43,949 bases of DNA from an uncultured Pelagibacteraceae bacterium (GCA_902554335.1 CACDOD010000009.1:1-43949), one strand, 5' to 3'. Positions 9,606 through 18,215 are shown, counted from the stretch's first letter. A program made the numbers and translations. The notes: generated by a model from the letters alone, not told the origin.

Positions 9606-9611
9606 TATAAT
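9606..9611 (+). promoter_or_regulatory. Putative -10 element for the LpoA-like gene
   Basis: A perfect TATAAT lies 12 bases before the ATG at 9624 in a 27-base divergent gap. A start 6-7 bases downstream would leave a leader of only about 6 bases. No convincing -35 hexamer is seen at 16-18 bases. In this AT-rich sequence a chance match is quite possible. Confidence 0.3.
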
Positions 9612-9623
9612 ATTTACAATAAA

Positions 9624-10778
9624 ATGAAATACCAAATAAAATTTTATACTATAATAATCTTTTTCATTATAAGTTTTTGCTTCAAATCTATAGCGAATGA
9701 TAGCATCAAAATTGGTTTAGTGATTCCTTTGTCTGGTGAACATAAAGAGCTTGGACAAAGTATATTAAAGTCTGTAAGGCTTGCCATTAATGATATTAAC
9801 GATAATAGAATAGAAATAGTCCCAAGAGATAATCAAAACAGTCCTGATCAAACTTTAGAAGTTTCAAAAGAGCTTTATAATCAAGGAGCCAAAATTATTA
9901 TTGGACCAATTTTTAAAAAAAATACTTTAAAATTAAATCAACTTAATAATGACTTAATATTTTTATCGTTTACAAATAAGATCGATATTTCAAAAAAAAA
10001 TATTATCAGTGCTGGAGTTAATTCAGTTTCACAATTTAACGCAATTAAAAAATTTCAAGATTTAAATAAATTAGAAAGAAGTTATCTATTTGCCCCAAAT
10101 AATGAAATTCTTAAAGAAATAAAAATTGGGATGAAGGTATCTAAAATAAAATTAAAAGATAGGTATTTTTATGATCCAAACCCAACTTTAATAACTAGGC
10201 AAATTGAGGATGTTACTAGATATAGGATTAGAAAACAAAACTTGTTAGATGAGATTGAAAGAGTAGAAAAGTCTAGTGATGTAAATAAAGAAAAAAAGAT
10301 CATTCAACTTAAAAAACTTGACACGATAGGTGGGATAAATTTTGACTCAGTAATTATTGCTGATTTTGAGGAAACCTTGAAAAGTGTTGGAACTTCTTTA
10401 ATTTATACTGATATACCACCTAAAAGAGTTACCTATATTACATTTAACCAATGGTTTGATAAAAGTTTACAAAATGAAACAATGATGCAACCAATATATT
10501 TTCCTTCTGTAAACTACGAGAATTATACAGAATATTTAAAAAAATATTATGAAAATTTTGGTAGCTCCTCAAACCAAATTGCTTTTCTAAGTTACGATTT
10601 AACAGGACTAGTTTATTATTTACTTTTTAAAAATAATTTTATTGTAGATAATAAAATATTTTACAAAGAAAATTCATTCAAAGGTAAAATTGGTATATTT
10701 GAAATCAATAAAAATACAATAACACATAAATTAAATTTTTATGGTATTGAAAATAGAGAGATTAAAAAAATTTTTTGA
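9624..10778 (+). CDS. Periplasmic binding-fold protein, LpoA-like penicillin-binding protein activator
   Basis: After a signal peptide of about 24 residues (hydrophobic IIIFFIISFCF, likely cut after SIA) comes a type I periplasmic-binding fold: IKIGLVIPLSGEHKELGQSI, then GAKIIIGPIF near 90. This matches the branched-chain amino acid binding-protein superfamily and the C-terminal domain of LpoA. Position next to rsmI and a BON lipoprotein mirrors E. coli lpoA-dolP and supports an LpoA-like role in activating a peptidoglycan synthase. There is no proper lipobox and no N-terminal TPR domain, so the assignment rests on fold and context. The 3' end overlaps rdgB by 17 bases. Confidence 0.65.
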   Translation: MKYQIKFYTIIIFFIISFCFKSIANDSIKIGLVIPLSGEHKELGQSILKSVRLAINDINDNRIEIVPRDNQNSPDQTLEVSKELYNQGAKIIIGPIFKKNTLKLNQLNNDLIFLSFTNKIDISKKNIISAGVNSVSQFNAIKKFQDLNKLERSYLFAPNNEILKEIKIGMKVSKIKLKDRYFYDPNPTLITRQIEDVTRYRIRKQNLLDEIERVEKSSDVNKEKKIIQLKKLDTIGGINFDSVIIADFEETLKSVGTSLIYTDIPPKRVTYITFNQWFDKSLQNETMMQPIYFPSVNYENYTEYLKKYYENFGSSSNQIAFLSYDLTGLVYYLLFKNNFIVDNKIFYKENSFKGKIGIFEINKNTITHKLNFYGIENREIKKIF

Positions 10779-11361
10779 TTTTTTCAAAAGCTTTATACCT
10801 ATGATCTATCTTTGATTTTTTTGTGAAAGTCATTTGTCCAAATGTAACTTTATGTCCTTTTGGTATAAATATTGGATCATAGCCAAAACCATTTTTCCCT
10901 TTTGGCTTTCTTGAAATTATACCTTCTACAACTCCCTTTGACTGAAAGAATTTTTTATTTGGCCAGTAAATAGTCAATGCACAAATAAATCTACATTTAA
11001 CATTTTTATTCCAAGTAATGCCTTTTTTTTCTAACTCTTTATAAACTTTTTTAATTGCAACTTTAAAATTAGATTTAGGACCAGCCCATCTTGCAGAATA
11101 TATACCTGGTCTTTTTTTAAGAATATCAATTTCTAAACCTGAGTCATCTGATAAACAAACTTTATTGGTTTTTTTTGAAAAGTATTTAGCTTTAATTAAT
11201 GAATTTTCTAAAAAAGAGCGTCCATTCTCTAATGGACTTTTTATATTAAGTTTTTTAGGTGTTTCTAAATTAATGTTTTTTGGCAATAATTTCTTAATTT
11301 CTCTTACTTTTCCTTGATTATTTGTACCTAAAACTAATGAATTAATTTTTTTTTTATACAT
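10762..11361 (-). CDS. rdgB: XTP/dITP diphosphatase (RdgB/HAM1 family)
   Basis: This house-cleaning enzyme hydrolyses dITP, XTP and related triphosphates to monophosphates. Hallmarks are LVLGTNNQGKVREI at about 9-22, LSDDSGLEID near 70 (catalytic/metal Asp pair), PGIYSARWAG near 85 and GFGYDPIFIPKG near 158. The 199-residue length is typical. In many alphaproteobacteria it forms part of hrcA-rph-rdgB-hemW next to grpE; here only rdgB is left, divergent from grpE with 35 bases between starts. Confidence 0.95.
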   Translation of the reverse strand: MYKKKINSLVLGTNNQGKVREIKKLLPKNINLETPKKLNIKSPLENGRSFLENSLIKAKYFSKKTNKVCLSDDSGLEIDILKKRPGIYSARWAGPKSNFKVAIKKVYKELEKKGITWNKNVKCRFICALTIYWPNKKFFQSKGVVEGIISRKPKGKNGFGYDPIFIPKGHKVTFGQMTFTKKSKIDHRYKAFEKIKKFF

Positions 11362-11389
11362 CTAGAAATTGCAAATTTACTCACCATAT
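11362..11389 (+). promoter_or_regulatory. Putative sigma-32 (RpoH) heat-shock promoter of grpE
   Basis: The 35-base gap holds CTAGAAA (11362-11368), 13 bases, then CACCATAT (11382-11389). This matches the known RpoH consensus CTTGAAA-N11-16-CCCCATNT with one mismatch in each box. Transcription would begin at about 11395-11397, which is the A of the grpE ATG or a base or two before it. The mRNA would be leaderless or nearly so, and no Shine-Dalgarno is present. Confidence 0.6.
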
Positions 11390-11396
11390 ACCGTAC

Positions 11397-12023
11397 ATGG
11401 AAAAAGAAAAGCCAGAAGATCAAACTGTTTCAGACTCTGAAAAAGCTAATACAAAGGATGAAAATACTTCATCAAATACAGTTACAAATGAAACAGATAT
11501 AGAAGAGCAAAGTCCTGAAACCAAAATAGCAGAATTAGAGGAAAAAATTATTAGGCAATATGCTGAAATGGAAAATCAGAGAAGAAGGTATGAAAAAGAG
11601 AGAGATGATGCATATGAGTATGGAGGTTTTGCATTTGCAAAAGAAACATTGAATTTAATTGATAATTTAGAAAGATCAAAAGCTAATATTCAAAATGATG
11701 AAAAATTAAAAAATTCAGATGGTTTTGAGAAGATAATTAATTATTTAGACATAATATATAAAGATACGATCTCGATCTTAAAGAAAAATAATATTCACCC
11801 AATAGAGGCAATTGGAAAAAAGCTTGATCCAAATCTTCATCAAGCAATGATGGAAATTGAGGATGAAAATAAAGAGAATGGAATAATTTTACAAGAAATT
11901 CAAAAAGGTTTCATGATGAAAGACAGGTTATTAAGACCTGCTTTGGTAGGTGTATCTAAGAAAGTTGTAAAAAAAGAGGAAAATATTGGTGAAAACAAGG
12001 AAAAAAGTGAACAAAAAAAGTAA
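11397..12023 (+). CDS. grpE: Nucleotide exchange factor GrpE
   Basis: Co-chaperone that releases ADP from DnaK. An acidic, disordered N-terminus (about 1-40) leads into a long helix (EEKIIRQYAEMENQRRRYEKERDD, about 48-71) and a conserved core with KLDPNLHQAMMEIED and GFMMKDRLLRPALVGVSK (about 170-187), the GrpE signature. The length of 208 is normal. It heads the grpE-dnaK-dnaJ cluster; hrcA, often upstream, is absent here. Confidence 0.97.
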   Translation: MEKEKPEDQTVSDSEKANTKDENTSSNTVTNETDIEEQSPETKIAELEEKIIRQYAEMENQRRRYEKERDDAYEYGGFAFAKETLNLIDNLERSKANIQNDEKLKNSDGFEKIINYLDIIYKDTISILKKNNIHPIEAIGKKLDPNLHQAMMEIEDENKENGIILQEIQKGFMMKDRLLRPALVGVSKKVVKKEENIGENKEKSEQKK

Positions 12024-12031
12024 CAAAATCC

Positions 12032-12057
12032 CTTGTAGATGGAAAAATTGAACATAT
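12032..12057 (+). promoter_or_regulatory. Possible second heat-shock promoter before dnaK
   Basis: In the 53-base grpE-dnaK gap, CTTGTAG (12032-12038), 12 bases and AACATAT (12051-12057) resemble an RpoH-type promoter; the -35 part fits the CTTG core seen in alphaproteobacteria, while the -10 part is weak. A clear Shine-Dalgarno GGAG at 12065-12068 precedes the dnaK ATG at 12077 by 8 bases, which is unusual among its neighbours. Confidence 0.4.
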
Positions 12058-12076
12058 ATGAAATGGAGACAAAAAT

Positions 12077-13996
12077 ATGAGTAAAGTAATAGGTATAGAT
12101 CTTGGAACAACTAATTCTTGTGTTGCTATTATGGATGGTACACAGGCTAAAGTATTGGAAAACGCTGAGGGAGCAAGAACAACTCCATCAGTTGTGGCCT
12201 TTACAGATGAAGATGAAAAGTTAGTTGGACAACCTGCTAAAAGACAAGCTGTAACGAATCCAGAAAATACAATATTTGCAGTAAAAAGATTAATTGGTAG
12301 AAATTTTGAGGATCCAACTGTTAAAAAAGATATTCAGACAGCTCCATATAAAATTATTAAATCAGATAAAAATGATGCTTGGATTGAAGCTAAAGGTAAT
12401 AAATATTCACCCTCACAAATATCAGCTTTTGTTCTTCAAAAAATGAAGGAGACTGCTGAAAAATATTTAGGTCAAACCGTAAGTAAAGCAGTAATTACAG
12501 TGCCAGCATATTTCAATGATGCACAAAGACAAGCAACAAAAGATGCAGGCAAGATTGCTGGTTTAGAAGTTTTGAGAATTATAAATGAACCAACGGCGGC
12601 TTCACTTGCTTACGGTTTAGATAAAAAAGTTAATAAAAAAATTGCTGTTTATGATTTAGGTGGTGGAACATTTGACGTATCTATCCTTGAATTAGGTGAT
12701 GGTGTTTTCGAAGTCAAATCTACAAATGGAGATACTTTTTTAGGAGGAGAAGACTTTGACAATTCAATTGTAAATTATTTATTAAGTGAGTTCAAAAAAG
12801 AAAGTGGTATTGATTTAAAATCAGATAAACTTGCTTTACAAAGACTTAAAGAAGCTGCTGAGAAAGCTAAAATAGAACTATCTTCAGCAACTCAAACAGA
12901 GATAAATTTACCATTCATTACAGCTGATAAAACTGGACCAAAACATATAAATTTAAAAATGACAAGAGCAAAACTCGAAGCTTTAGTTGAAGATTTAATT
13001 TCAAGAACTTTGCCTCCATGTAAAACTGCACTAAAAGATGCAGGTCTATCAGCAAGCGAAATAGATGAAATTGTTCTAGTTGGAGGAATGACTAGAATGC
13101 CAAAAGTAATAGATGAAGTTAAAAACTTCTTTGGAAAAGATCCAAATAAATCAGTAAATCCTGATGAAGTTGTTGCTATGGGTGCAGCAATTCAAGCAGG
13201 TGTGTTACAAGGTGATGTTAAAGATGTTCTTTTATTAGATGTTACACCATTATCATTAGGAATTGAAACGCTTGGAGGAGTTTCAACAAAACTAATTGAT
13301 AAAAATACAACAATACCAACTAAAAAAAGCCAAGTATTTTCTACAGCTGAAGACAATCAACCAGCAGTATCAATAAGAGTACTTCAAGGTGAAAGAGAGA
13401 TGGCTTCAGATAATAAACAACTTGGTACATTTGAACTTGTTGGTATAGCTCCAGCTCCAAGAGGAGTTCCTCAAATCGAAGTTACTTTTGATATTGATGC
13501 AAACGGAATTGTAAATGTATCTGCTAAGGATAAAGGTACTGGAAAAGAACAAAAAATACAAATTCAAGCTTCAGGTGGATTAAGTGATGAAGAAATTAAT
13601 AAAATGGTTAAAGAAGCTGAAGCCAATAAAGATGCAGATAAAAAGAAAAGAGAAGCAGTTGATGCAAGGAATCAAGCGGATACACTTCTTCATTCAACTG
13701 AAAAAAATCTCAAAGAACATGGCTCTAAAGTTTCAGACGTAGATAAAAAGTCAATTGAAGATGCTTCTGCTAACCTAAGAAATGCTTTAAAAGGAACCGA
13801 CGTAGAGGAAATTAAGAAGAAAACCCAAGATCTTGTTCAAGCATCAATGAAACTAGGTGAAGCAATATATAAATCACAACAAGGTGCTAAACCTGAAGAC
13901 AAGGACGATACAAAAAAAGAGGATAAAAAAGACGACAATGTTGTTGATGCTGATTTTGAGGAAGTAAAAGACGAGAATAAAGAGAAAAGCGCTTAA
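12077..13996 (+). CDS. dnaK: Molecular chaperone DnaK (Hsp70)
   Basis: ATP-dependent Hsp70 chaperone of the cytoplasm. The start [39 protein letters not shown] near 192 and [13 protein letters not shown] near 333 are the three Hsp70 signatures. The substrate-binding domain begins after the linker [16 protein letters not shown] near 384. The last 45 residues are Lys/Asp/Glu-rich, ending EKSA where many DnaK end EEVKD-like; an EEVKDENKE stretch precedes the end. The length of 639 is normal. Codon use is more regular than in neighbours, as expected for high expression. Confidence 0.99.
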   Translation: MSKVIGIDLGTTNSCVAIMDGTQAKVLENAEGARTTPSVVAFTDEDEKLVGQPAKRQAVTNPENTIFAVKRLIGRNFEDPTVKKDIQTAPYKIIKSDKNDAWIEAKGNKYSPSQISAFVLQKMKETAEKYLGQTVSKAVITVPAYFNDAQRQATKDAGKIAGLEVLRIINEPTAASLAYGLDKKVNKKIAVYDLGGGTFDVSILELGDGVFEVKSTNGDTFLGGEDFDNSIVNYLLSEFKKESGIDLKSDKLALQRLKEAAEKAKIELSSATQTEINLPFITADKTGPKHINLKMTRAKLEALVEDLISRTLPPCKTALKDAGLSASEIDEIVLVGGMTRMPKVIDEVKNFFGKDPNKSVNPDEVVAMGAAIQAGVLQGDVKDVLLLDVTPLSLGIETLGGVSTKLIDKNTTIPTKKSQVFSTAEDNQPAVSIRVLQGEREMASDNKQLGTFELVGIAPAPRGVPQIEVTFDIDANGIVNVSAKDKGTGKEQKIQIQASGGLSDEEINKMVKEAEANKDADKKKREAVDARNQADTLLHSTEKNLKEHGSKVSDVDKKSIEDASANLRNALKGTDVEEIKKKTQDLVQASMKLGEAIYKSQQGAKPEDKDDTKKEDKKDDNVVDADFEEVKDENKEKSA

Positions 13997-14022
13997 AACA
14001 ACTATTTGTCTATAATTAACTT

Positions 14023-15150
14023 ATGGCAAAAAGAGATTATTACGAAGTTTTAGGCATTAATAGATCGGCTACATCAGATCAAATTAAATCTGCTTATAGA
14101 AAACTAGCAGTAAAATATCATCCAGATAAGAATCCTAACGATAAAAGTGCTGAAGAAAAATTTAAAGAAGCTTCAGAAGCTTACCATGTTCTTTCAAATT
14201 CTGAGAGAAAACAAAGCTATGATAATTTTGGTCATGCTGCCTTTGAAAATGGAGGAAGAGGACAAGGAGGTTTTTCTAATTTTGATTTTTCTGAACACTT
14301 TTCAGATATATTTGAAGATTTTTTTGGAGAAGGTTTTGGCGGAGGTCGAAGAAGAGGAAGAAGGGCTAACTATAGAGGCTCTGACTTAAGATATGACTTA
14401 TCAATTACTTTGGAAGAAGCCTATAAAGGCAAAAAGCAAGATATCAAATTTTCTACATCTGAAAAATGCAATACTTGTAGTGGAAATGGATCGAAACCTG
14501 GTCATGATGCAGGATCATGCTCAATGTGTGGAGGACGAGGTCAAGTAAGATCTAGCCAAGGTTTCTTTACAGTCCAGCAAACCTGTCCTCAATGTGGAGG
14601 AGCTGGTGAAGAAATAACACATCCATGTACAAGTTGTGGAGGGCAAGGAAAAAAACAGGCATCAAAGAGATTATCTGTGACAATACCAAAGGGAGTTGAC
14701 GATGGCACAAGAATTAGACTTTCAGGAAAAGGAGAGGCTGGATCAAGAGGAGCAGGTAGTGGAGATTTGTATTTATTTATAAATGTTCATTCACACGAAT
14801 TATTTAAAAGATCAGACGAAAACTTATTCTTTGAGTTCCCAGTATCAATCGCTGACGCGGCGCTTGGAACATCAATTGAAATTCCAACAATTGATGGAAG
14901 TAAAGCAAAAATTAAAATACCAGCAGGTACCCAATCAGGTAAACAATTTAGATTAAGAGAAAAAGGAATGCCCCATATGAGAGGTGGTGGATATGGAGAT
15001 CTTTACGTTCAGGTAAATACAGAAGTTCCGGTTAATTTAAATAGTGAGCAAAAAGAATTACTTGAAAAATTCAGAGAAATTGAAAACGATAAATCTAATC
15101 CAAGTATTAAAAAATTCTTTCAAAAAGCCAAAAGTTTCTGGAAAAACTAG
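14023..15150 (+). CDS. dnaJ: Chaperone DnaJ (Hsp40, type I)
   Basis: DnaJ delivers clients to DnaK and stimulates its ATPase. The J-domain covers 1-70 with YHPDKNP (HPD at about 33-35). A Gly/Phe-rich segment spans about 75-115. Four zinc-finger repeats follow: CNTCSGNG, CSMCGGRG, CPQCGGAG and CTSCGGQG, about 145-210. The C-terminal substrate domains include IPKGVDDGTRIRLSGKGEAG. The length of 375 is typical. It lies 26 bases after dnaK without a clear Shine-Dalgarno. Confidence 0.99.
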   Translation: MAKRDYYEVLGINRSATSDQIKSAYRKLAVKYHPDKNPNDKSAEEKFKEASEAYHVLSNSERKQSYDNFGHAAFENGGRGQGGFSNFDFSEHFSDIFEDFFGEGFGGGRRRGRRANYRGSDLRYDLSITLEEAYKGKKQDIKFSTSEKCNTCSGNGSKPGHDAGSCSMCGGRGQVRSSQGFFTVQQTCPQCGGAGEEITHPCTSCGGQGKKQASKRLSVTIPKGVDDGTRIRLSGKGEAGSRGAGSGDLYLFINVHSHELFKRSDENLFFEFPVSIADAALGTSIEIPTIDGSKAKIKIPAGTQSGKQFRLREKGMPHMRGGGYGDLYVQVNTEVPVNLNSEQKELLEKFREIENDKSNPSIKKFFQKAKSFWKN

Positions 15151-15168
15151 ACTAATTTATATAGTCTA
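15148..15168 (+). terminator. Weak hairpin at the end of dnaJ
   Basis: TAGACTA (15148-15154) and TAGTCTA (15162-15168) form a perfect 7-bp stem with a 7-base loop; the first arm includes the dnaJ stop codon. There is no long T-run after it, so it may be a weak terminator, an mRNA-end stabiliser, or chance. Confidence 0.35.
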
Positions 15169-15188
15169 TTCATAATTAATTCTATCAC

Positions 15189-15965
15189 ATGAAAAAAATT
15201 AAATTAGCAATAACTGGATGTATGGGGAGAATGGGACAACAGATAATAAAATCTGCTAAATCCAATAATAATTTTGCAGTTACTGTTCTTACTGAAAATA
15301 GATTAATTAATAAAAAAATTAATGGAATAAATATTGCCTTAAATGATGAGAAAGCATTTAAAAAAGCCGATGTTATAATTGATTTTACAATTCCTAAATG
15401 CACGTTTGAAGTTTTAAAAATTGCATTAAAATTGAAAAAAAAAGTTGTTATAGGAACAACTGGCTTCACTAAAAAAGAAGAGAATTTAATTAAAAATTAC
15501 TCAAAAAAAATACCTATTTTAAAAGCGGGAAATATGAGCTTGGGTATCAATCTCTTAATGTATTTAACAGAAATTACGTCTGCTTCGCTTGGTAATAACT
15601 ATCTAAGTAAAGTTTTTGAGATACACCATAAACATAAAAAAGATCATCCATCAGGTACCGCCCTAATGTTAGGAAAAGGTATTGCGGTTGGTAAAAACAA
15701 GGATTTTTATAAACTTATGGGAAAAAAGTATTTAAATAAAAAATCTTTTCCATATGGAAAAAAGATTAATTTCAATTCAATAAGAAAAGGCGAAATAATT
15801 GGAAAGCACGAAGTAAAATTCTCTAGTGGTAAAGAAATAATTACTTTAAATCATGAAGCATTTGATAGAGCTCTTTATTCTGAGGGAGCCTTAACAGCCG
15901 CTAAATGGTTAAATAAAAAAAAACCAGGACTTTATTCAATGCGAAATCTTTTGAATTTTAAATAA
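15189..15965 (+). CDS. dapB: 4-hydroxy-tetrahydrodipicolinate reductase
   Basis: NAD(P)H-dependent enzyme of the diaminopimelate/lysine pathway, needed for peptidoglycan. Residues 4-16 give the Rossmann loop ITGCMGRMGQQI; IDFTIP near 62 and GTTGFTKKE near 90 are typical. The catalytic signature EIHHKHKKDHPSGTAL lies at about 147-162, with the catalytic His and the Lys of the family. The length of 258 is normal. It follows dnaJ, a common alphaproteobacterial order, and its stop overlaps the nth start region. Confidence 0.96.
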   Translation: MKKIKLAITGCMGRMGQQIIKSAKSNNNFAVTVLTENRLINKKINGINIALNDEKAFKKADVIIDFTIPKCTFEVLKIALKLKKKVVIGTTGFTKKEENLIKNYSKKIPILKAGNMSLGINLLMYLTEITSASLGNNYLSKVFEIHHKHKKDHPSGTALMLGKGIAVGKNKDFYKLMGKKYLNKKSFPYGKKINFNSIRKGEIIGKHEVKFSSGKEIITLNHEAFDRALYSEGALTAAKWLNKKKPGLYSMRNLLNFK

Positions 15966-16618
15966 TGAATGAAGTTCGAAGAGCAAAAGTTGTTCTAAAA
16001 ATTTTAAATAAGACTTATCCAAAAACTCCAATTCCTCTTAAACACAGGAATATATTTACTTTATTAATATCTGTTCTTTTGTCAGCTCAATGCACTGATG
16101 TAAATGTTAATAACGTAACAAAAGATATTTATCCTAAATATAATAAACCAGAACATTTTGTTAAACTTGGTAGGAAAAAAATTGAGAAATTGATAAGAAG
16201 TATTGGTATCTTCAGAATAAAAGCAAAAAGTGTTTATAATCTATCAAAGACTTTAGTTGAAAAATACAAAGGTAAAGTACCAAAAACTTTTGAACAACTT
16301 GAAGAATTGCCAGGTGTTGGACATAAAACAGCTAGCGTGGTGATGTCTCAGGGTTTTGGTTATCCAGCATTTCCCGTAGATACGCATATTCACAGACTTG
16401 CTCAAAGATGGGGACTTACTAACGGGAAAGACGTAATTCAAACAGAAAAAGATTTAAAACGTTTATTTCCAAAGAGATATTGGAATAAACTTCACCTCCA
16501 AATTATTTATTATGGAAGAGAATTCTGCAAAGCAAGAGAATGTTATGGAATATCTTGTAAAATTTGTACTACTTGTTATCCTAATAGAAAAAAACCCATA
16601 AAAACCAAGAAAGCATAA
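15965..16618 (+). CDS. nth: Endonuclease III (base-excision DNA glycosylase/AP lyase)
   Basis: This enzyme removes oxidised pyrimidines and nicks abasic sites. LLSAQCTD (38-45), the helix-hairpin-helix LPGVGHKTA (115-123) with catalytic Lys 121, and VDTHIHRLAQR with catalytic Asp 139 are all present. The C-terminal cluster loop holds Cys at 188, 193, 198, 201 and 204. Aligned without gaps to E. coli Nth (187, 194, 197, 203), three Cys coincide but the second ligand position is Gly; see the finding. It starts directly at the dapB stop, so the two are translationally linked. Confidence 0.95.
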   Translation: MNEVRRAKVVLKILNKTYPKTPIPLKHRNIFTLLISVLLSAQCTDVNVNNVTKDIYPKYNKPEHFVKLGRKKIEKLIRSIGIFRIKAKSVYNLSKTLVEKYKGKVPKTFEQLEELPGVGHKTASVVMSQGFGYPAFPVDTHIHRLAQRWGLTNGKDVIQTEKDLKRLFPKRYWNKLHLQIIYYGREFCKARECYGISCKICTTCYPNRKKPIKTKKA

Positions 16619-16619
16619 T

Positions 16620-17549
16620 ATGAAAATTTTAGGAATAGGAAACGCAATTGTTGACGTTATTTGTAAGGTTGATGATAGTTTCATCTCTCAAAATGGACTA
16701 ACAAAGAGTACGATGAAATTGATTTTTGATGAGAATGAATTTAAAAAATTATTAACTAATCTAAAAATTGAAAAAACTGTTTCTGGTGGATCAGTTGCAA
16801 ATTCTATTGTTGGTATATCTCAGTTAGGAAATAAGGTTGGTTTTATCGGTAAGGTTTCCGATGATACTTTTGGCAGTAAGTATGAAGAAGGTTTAAAAAA
16901 AGAGAATGTTGAATATTTTTATTCTAAAAAAAAGGAAGAATTACCAACTGGTACATGCCTAATATTAGTTACACCAGACTCTGAAAGAACAATGTGTACT
17001 TTTTTGGGAACTGCAGGAAAAATTAATGAAAATGATGTTAATGCTGATGCTATTAAGAAAAGTGAAATAATATTTTTAGAGGGTTATCTCTGGGACGAGG
17101 GCGATCCAAAAAAAGCATTTGATAAGGCAATTAACAATGCAAATAAAGTAGCAATGTCTCTGTCTGATCAGTTTTGTGTAGATAGACATAAACCTCATTT
17201 TTTAGAATTAGTTAAAAATAAATTGGATATAACATTTGCTAATGAGCAAGAATTTGTATCATTAATTGATGCTAAAAATTTTGATGAAGTAGTTAACTTT
17301 TCAAAGAAAATGAATAAATTAGTGGTTATTACTAGAGGTGAAAAGGGTGCGATTGCAATTCAAGGTGAAGAAATTGTTGAATGCGATATACATAAAGATC
17401 TTAAAATTGTAGATCTCACAGGCGCAGGCGACCTTTTCGCAGCTGGATTTCTACATGGCTATGTAAATAAACTTTCAGTAAAAGAAAGTCTTGAAAAAGG
17501 AACAGAAATGTCATCAAAAGTTATTCAGCAAATTGGTGCTAGACTTTAG
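16620..17549 (+). CDS. PfkB-family sugar/nucleoside kinase (adenosine-kinase-like)
   Basis: A ribokinase-superfamily kinase of 309 residues. GNAIVDVICKVDD near the N-terminus, SGGSVANSIVGISQLGNKVGFIGKVSDDTFG (about 56-86) and the PfkB signature DLTGAGDLFAAGFLHG (about 263-278, catalytic Asp in GAGD) are clear. The start and spacing best match adenosine-kinase-like bacterial PfkB proteins, common in alphaproteobacteria; ribokinase activity cannot be excluded. It begins 1 base after the nth stop, and its 3' end overlaps the opposite-strand ArfA-like gene by 36 bases. Confidence 0.85.
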   Translation: MKILGIGNAIVDVICKVDDSFISQNGLTKSTMKLIFDENEFKKLLTNLKIEKTVSGGSVANSIVGISQLGNKVGFIGKVSDDTFGSKYEEGLKKENVEYFYSKKKEELPTGTCLILVTPDSERTMCTFLGTAGKINENDVNADAIKKSEIIFLEGYLWDEGDPKKAFDKAINNANKVAMSLSDQFCVDRHKPHFLELVKNKLDITFANEQEFVSLIDAKNFDEVVNFSKKMNKLVVITRGEKGAIAIQGEEIVECDIHKDLKIVDLTGAGDLFAAGFLHGYVNKLSVKESLEKGTEMSSKVIQQIGARL

Positions 17550-17651
17550 TTTTTTTCTTTTAAAGCTGCCTTTTCCTTTTTTAGGTTTTACTTTCTTTTG
17601 ACTAAACTTTCTTGACAAAAGATCTTTAGCGATAAAATTTCTTTTTTTCAT
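17514..17651 (-). CDS. ArfA-like alternative ribosome-rescue factor, 45 residues
   Basis: The minus frame from ATG 17651 to TGA 17514 encodes 45 residues, beginning MKKRNFIAKDLLSRKFSQKK and containing VKPKKGKGSFKRKK (about 21-34). Aligned with E. coli ArfA, whose core reads FRQRVEKNKKGKGSYMRK, the segment FSQKKVKPKKGKGSFKRK matches without gaps. ArfA recruits RF2 to ribosomes stalled on mRNAs lacking a stop codon, using a basic tail in the mRNA channel. The ORF ends about 11 residues after the motif, close to the length of truncated active ArfA. ATGA overlap with the upstream regulator suggests coupled translation; no Shine-Dalgarno is near. The match is by eye. Confidence 0.72.
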   Translation of the reverse strand: MKKRNFIAKDLLSRKFSQKKVKPKKGKGSFKRKKLKSSTNLLNNF

Positions 17652-18214
17652 TTTGAAACTTTATAACCTTTGTTTGTATTTAATATAAAATGTTGATCAT
17701 TAAATGTATCATTAATTTTTTTTCTTAAACGATAAATATGTGTTTCAACTGTATGAGTTTCCAAATCTGCAGATTGCTTCCAAACATTTTTTTGAAGATC
17801 TAAGGTAGAATTTTCATTTTCAGAATTATTTAAATAAATTAATAAATCAACTTCTCTTTCGGTCAATTTGAGTAACAATGTTTCTTTAGAGATAATTCTT
17901 GAATTTGTATCTAGTTTATAACTTCCAATTGAAATATTTGATTTATTCTCGTAATTATTTTTTGAGAGATAAACATTTATCTGTTGTAATAAATCTTTAA
18001 TTTTTAAAACTTTATTAACAGAAATAAAATTTTTGTAATTTGTATTTAATTCTGAAGAGATTATTAGGGTATTTGGGTTTTCATCAATATACTTTGAAAA
18101 TTGCTCGTTTTTTTCAATAAAATTTATTAAATTAAAATTTAATTCTAATTTAATCTCAGATAATATTTCATACAAGGTAGGAAGTTTTAATAAAATAACA
18201 TTAAACTTGTTCAT
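17648..18214 (-). CDS. OmpR-type winged-helix regulator with degenerate receiver domain
   Basis: Residues about 95-188 form an OmpR/PhoB-type DNA-binding domain: LLLKLTEREVDLLIYL, then ETHTVETHIYRLRKKI (recognition helix) and a C-terminal NTNKGYKVSK, equivalent to the TVRGxGY wing. The first 85 residues have the length and alternating pattern of a receiver, but the acidic pair near the start and the phospho-Asp are missing (ILLKLP and LIISSEL where IVDD and LLDL are expected). It is probably controlled without phosphorylation. The start is 1 base from the divergent L,D-transpeptidase start; the stop overlaps the ArfA-like ATG. Confidence 0.8.
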   Translation of the reverse strand: MNKFNVILLKLPTLYEILSEIKLELNFNLINFIEKNEQFSKYIDENPNTLIISSELNTNYKNFISVNKVLKIKDLLQQINVYLSKNNYENKSNISIGSYKLDTNSRIISKETLLLKLTEREVDLLIYLNNSENENSTLDLQKNVWKQSADLETHTVETHIYRLRKKINDTFNDQHFILNTNKGYKVSK

Positions 18215-18215
18215 T

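Noticed and set aside
10745-10790. A/T-rich inverted repeat at the rdgB/LpoA-like convergent end
   Set aside because: Runs of A followed by T are frequent in this AT-rich sequence; no GC pairs in the stem, so I do not call a terminator.
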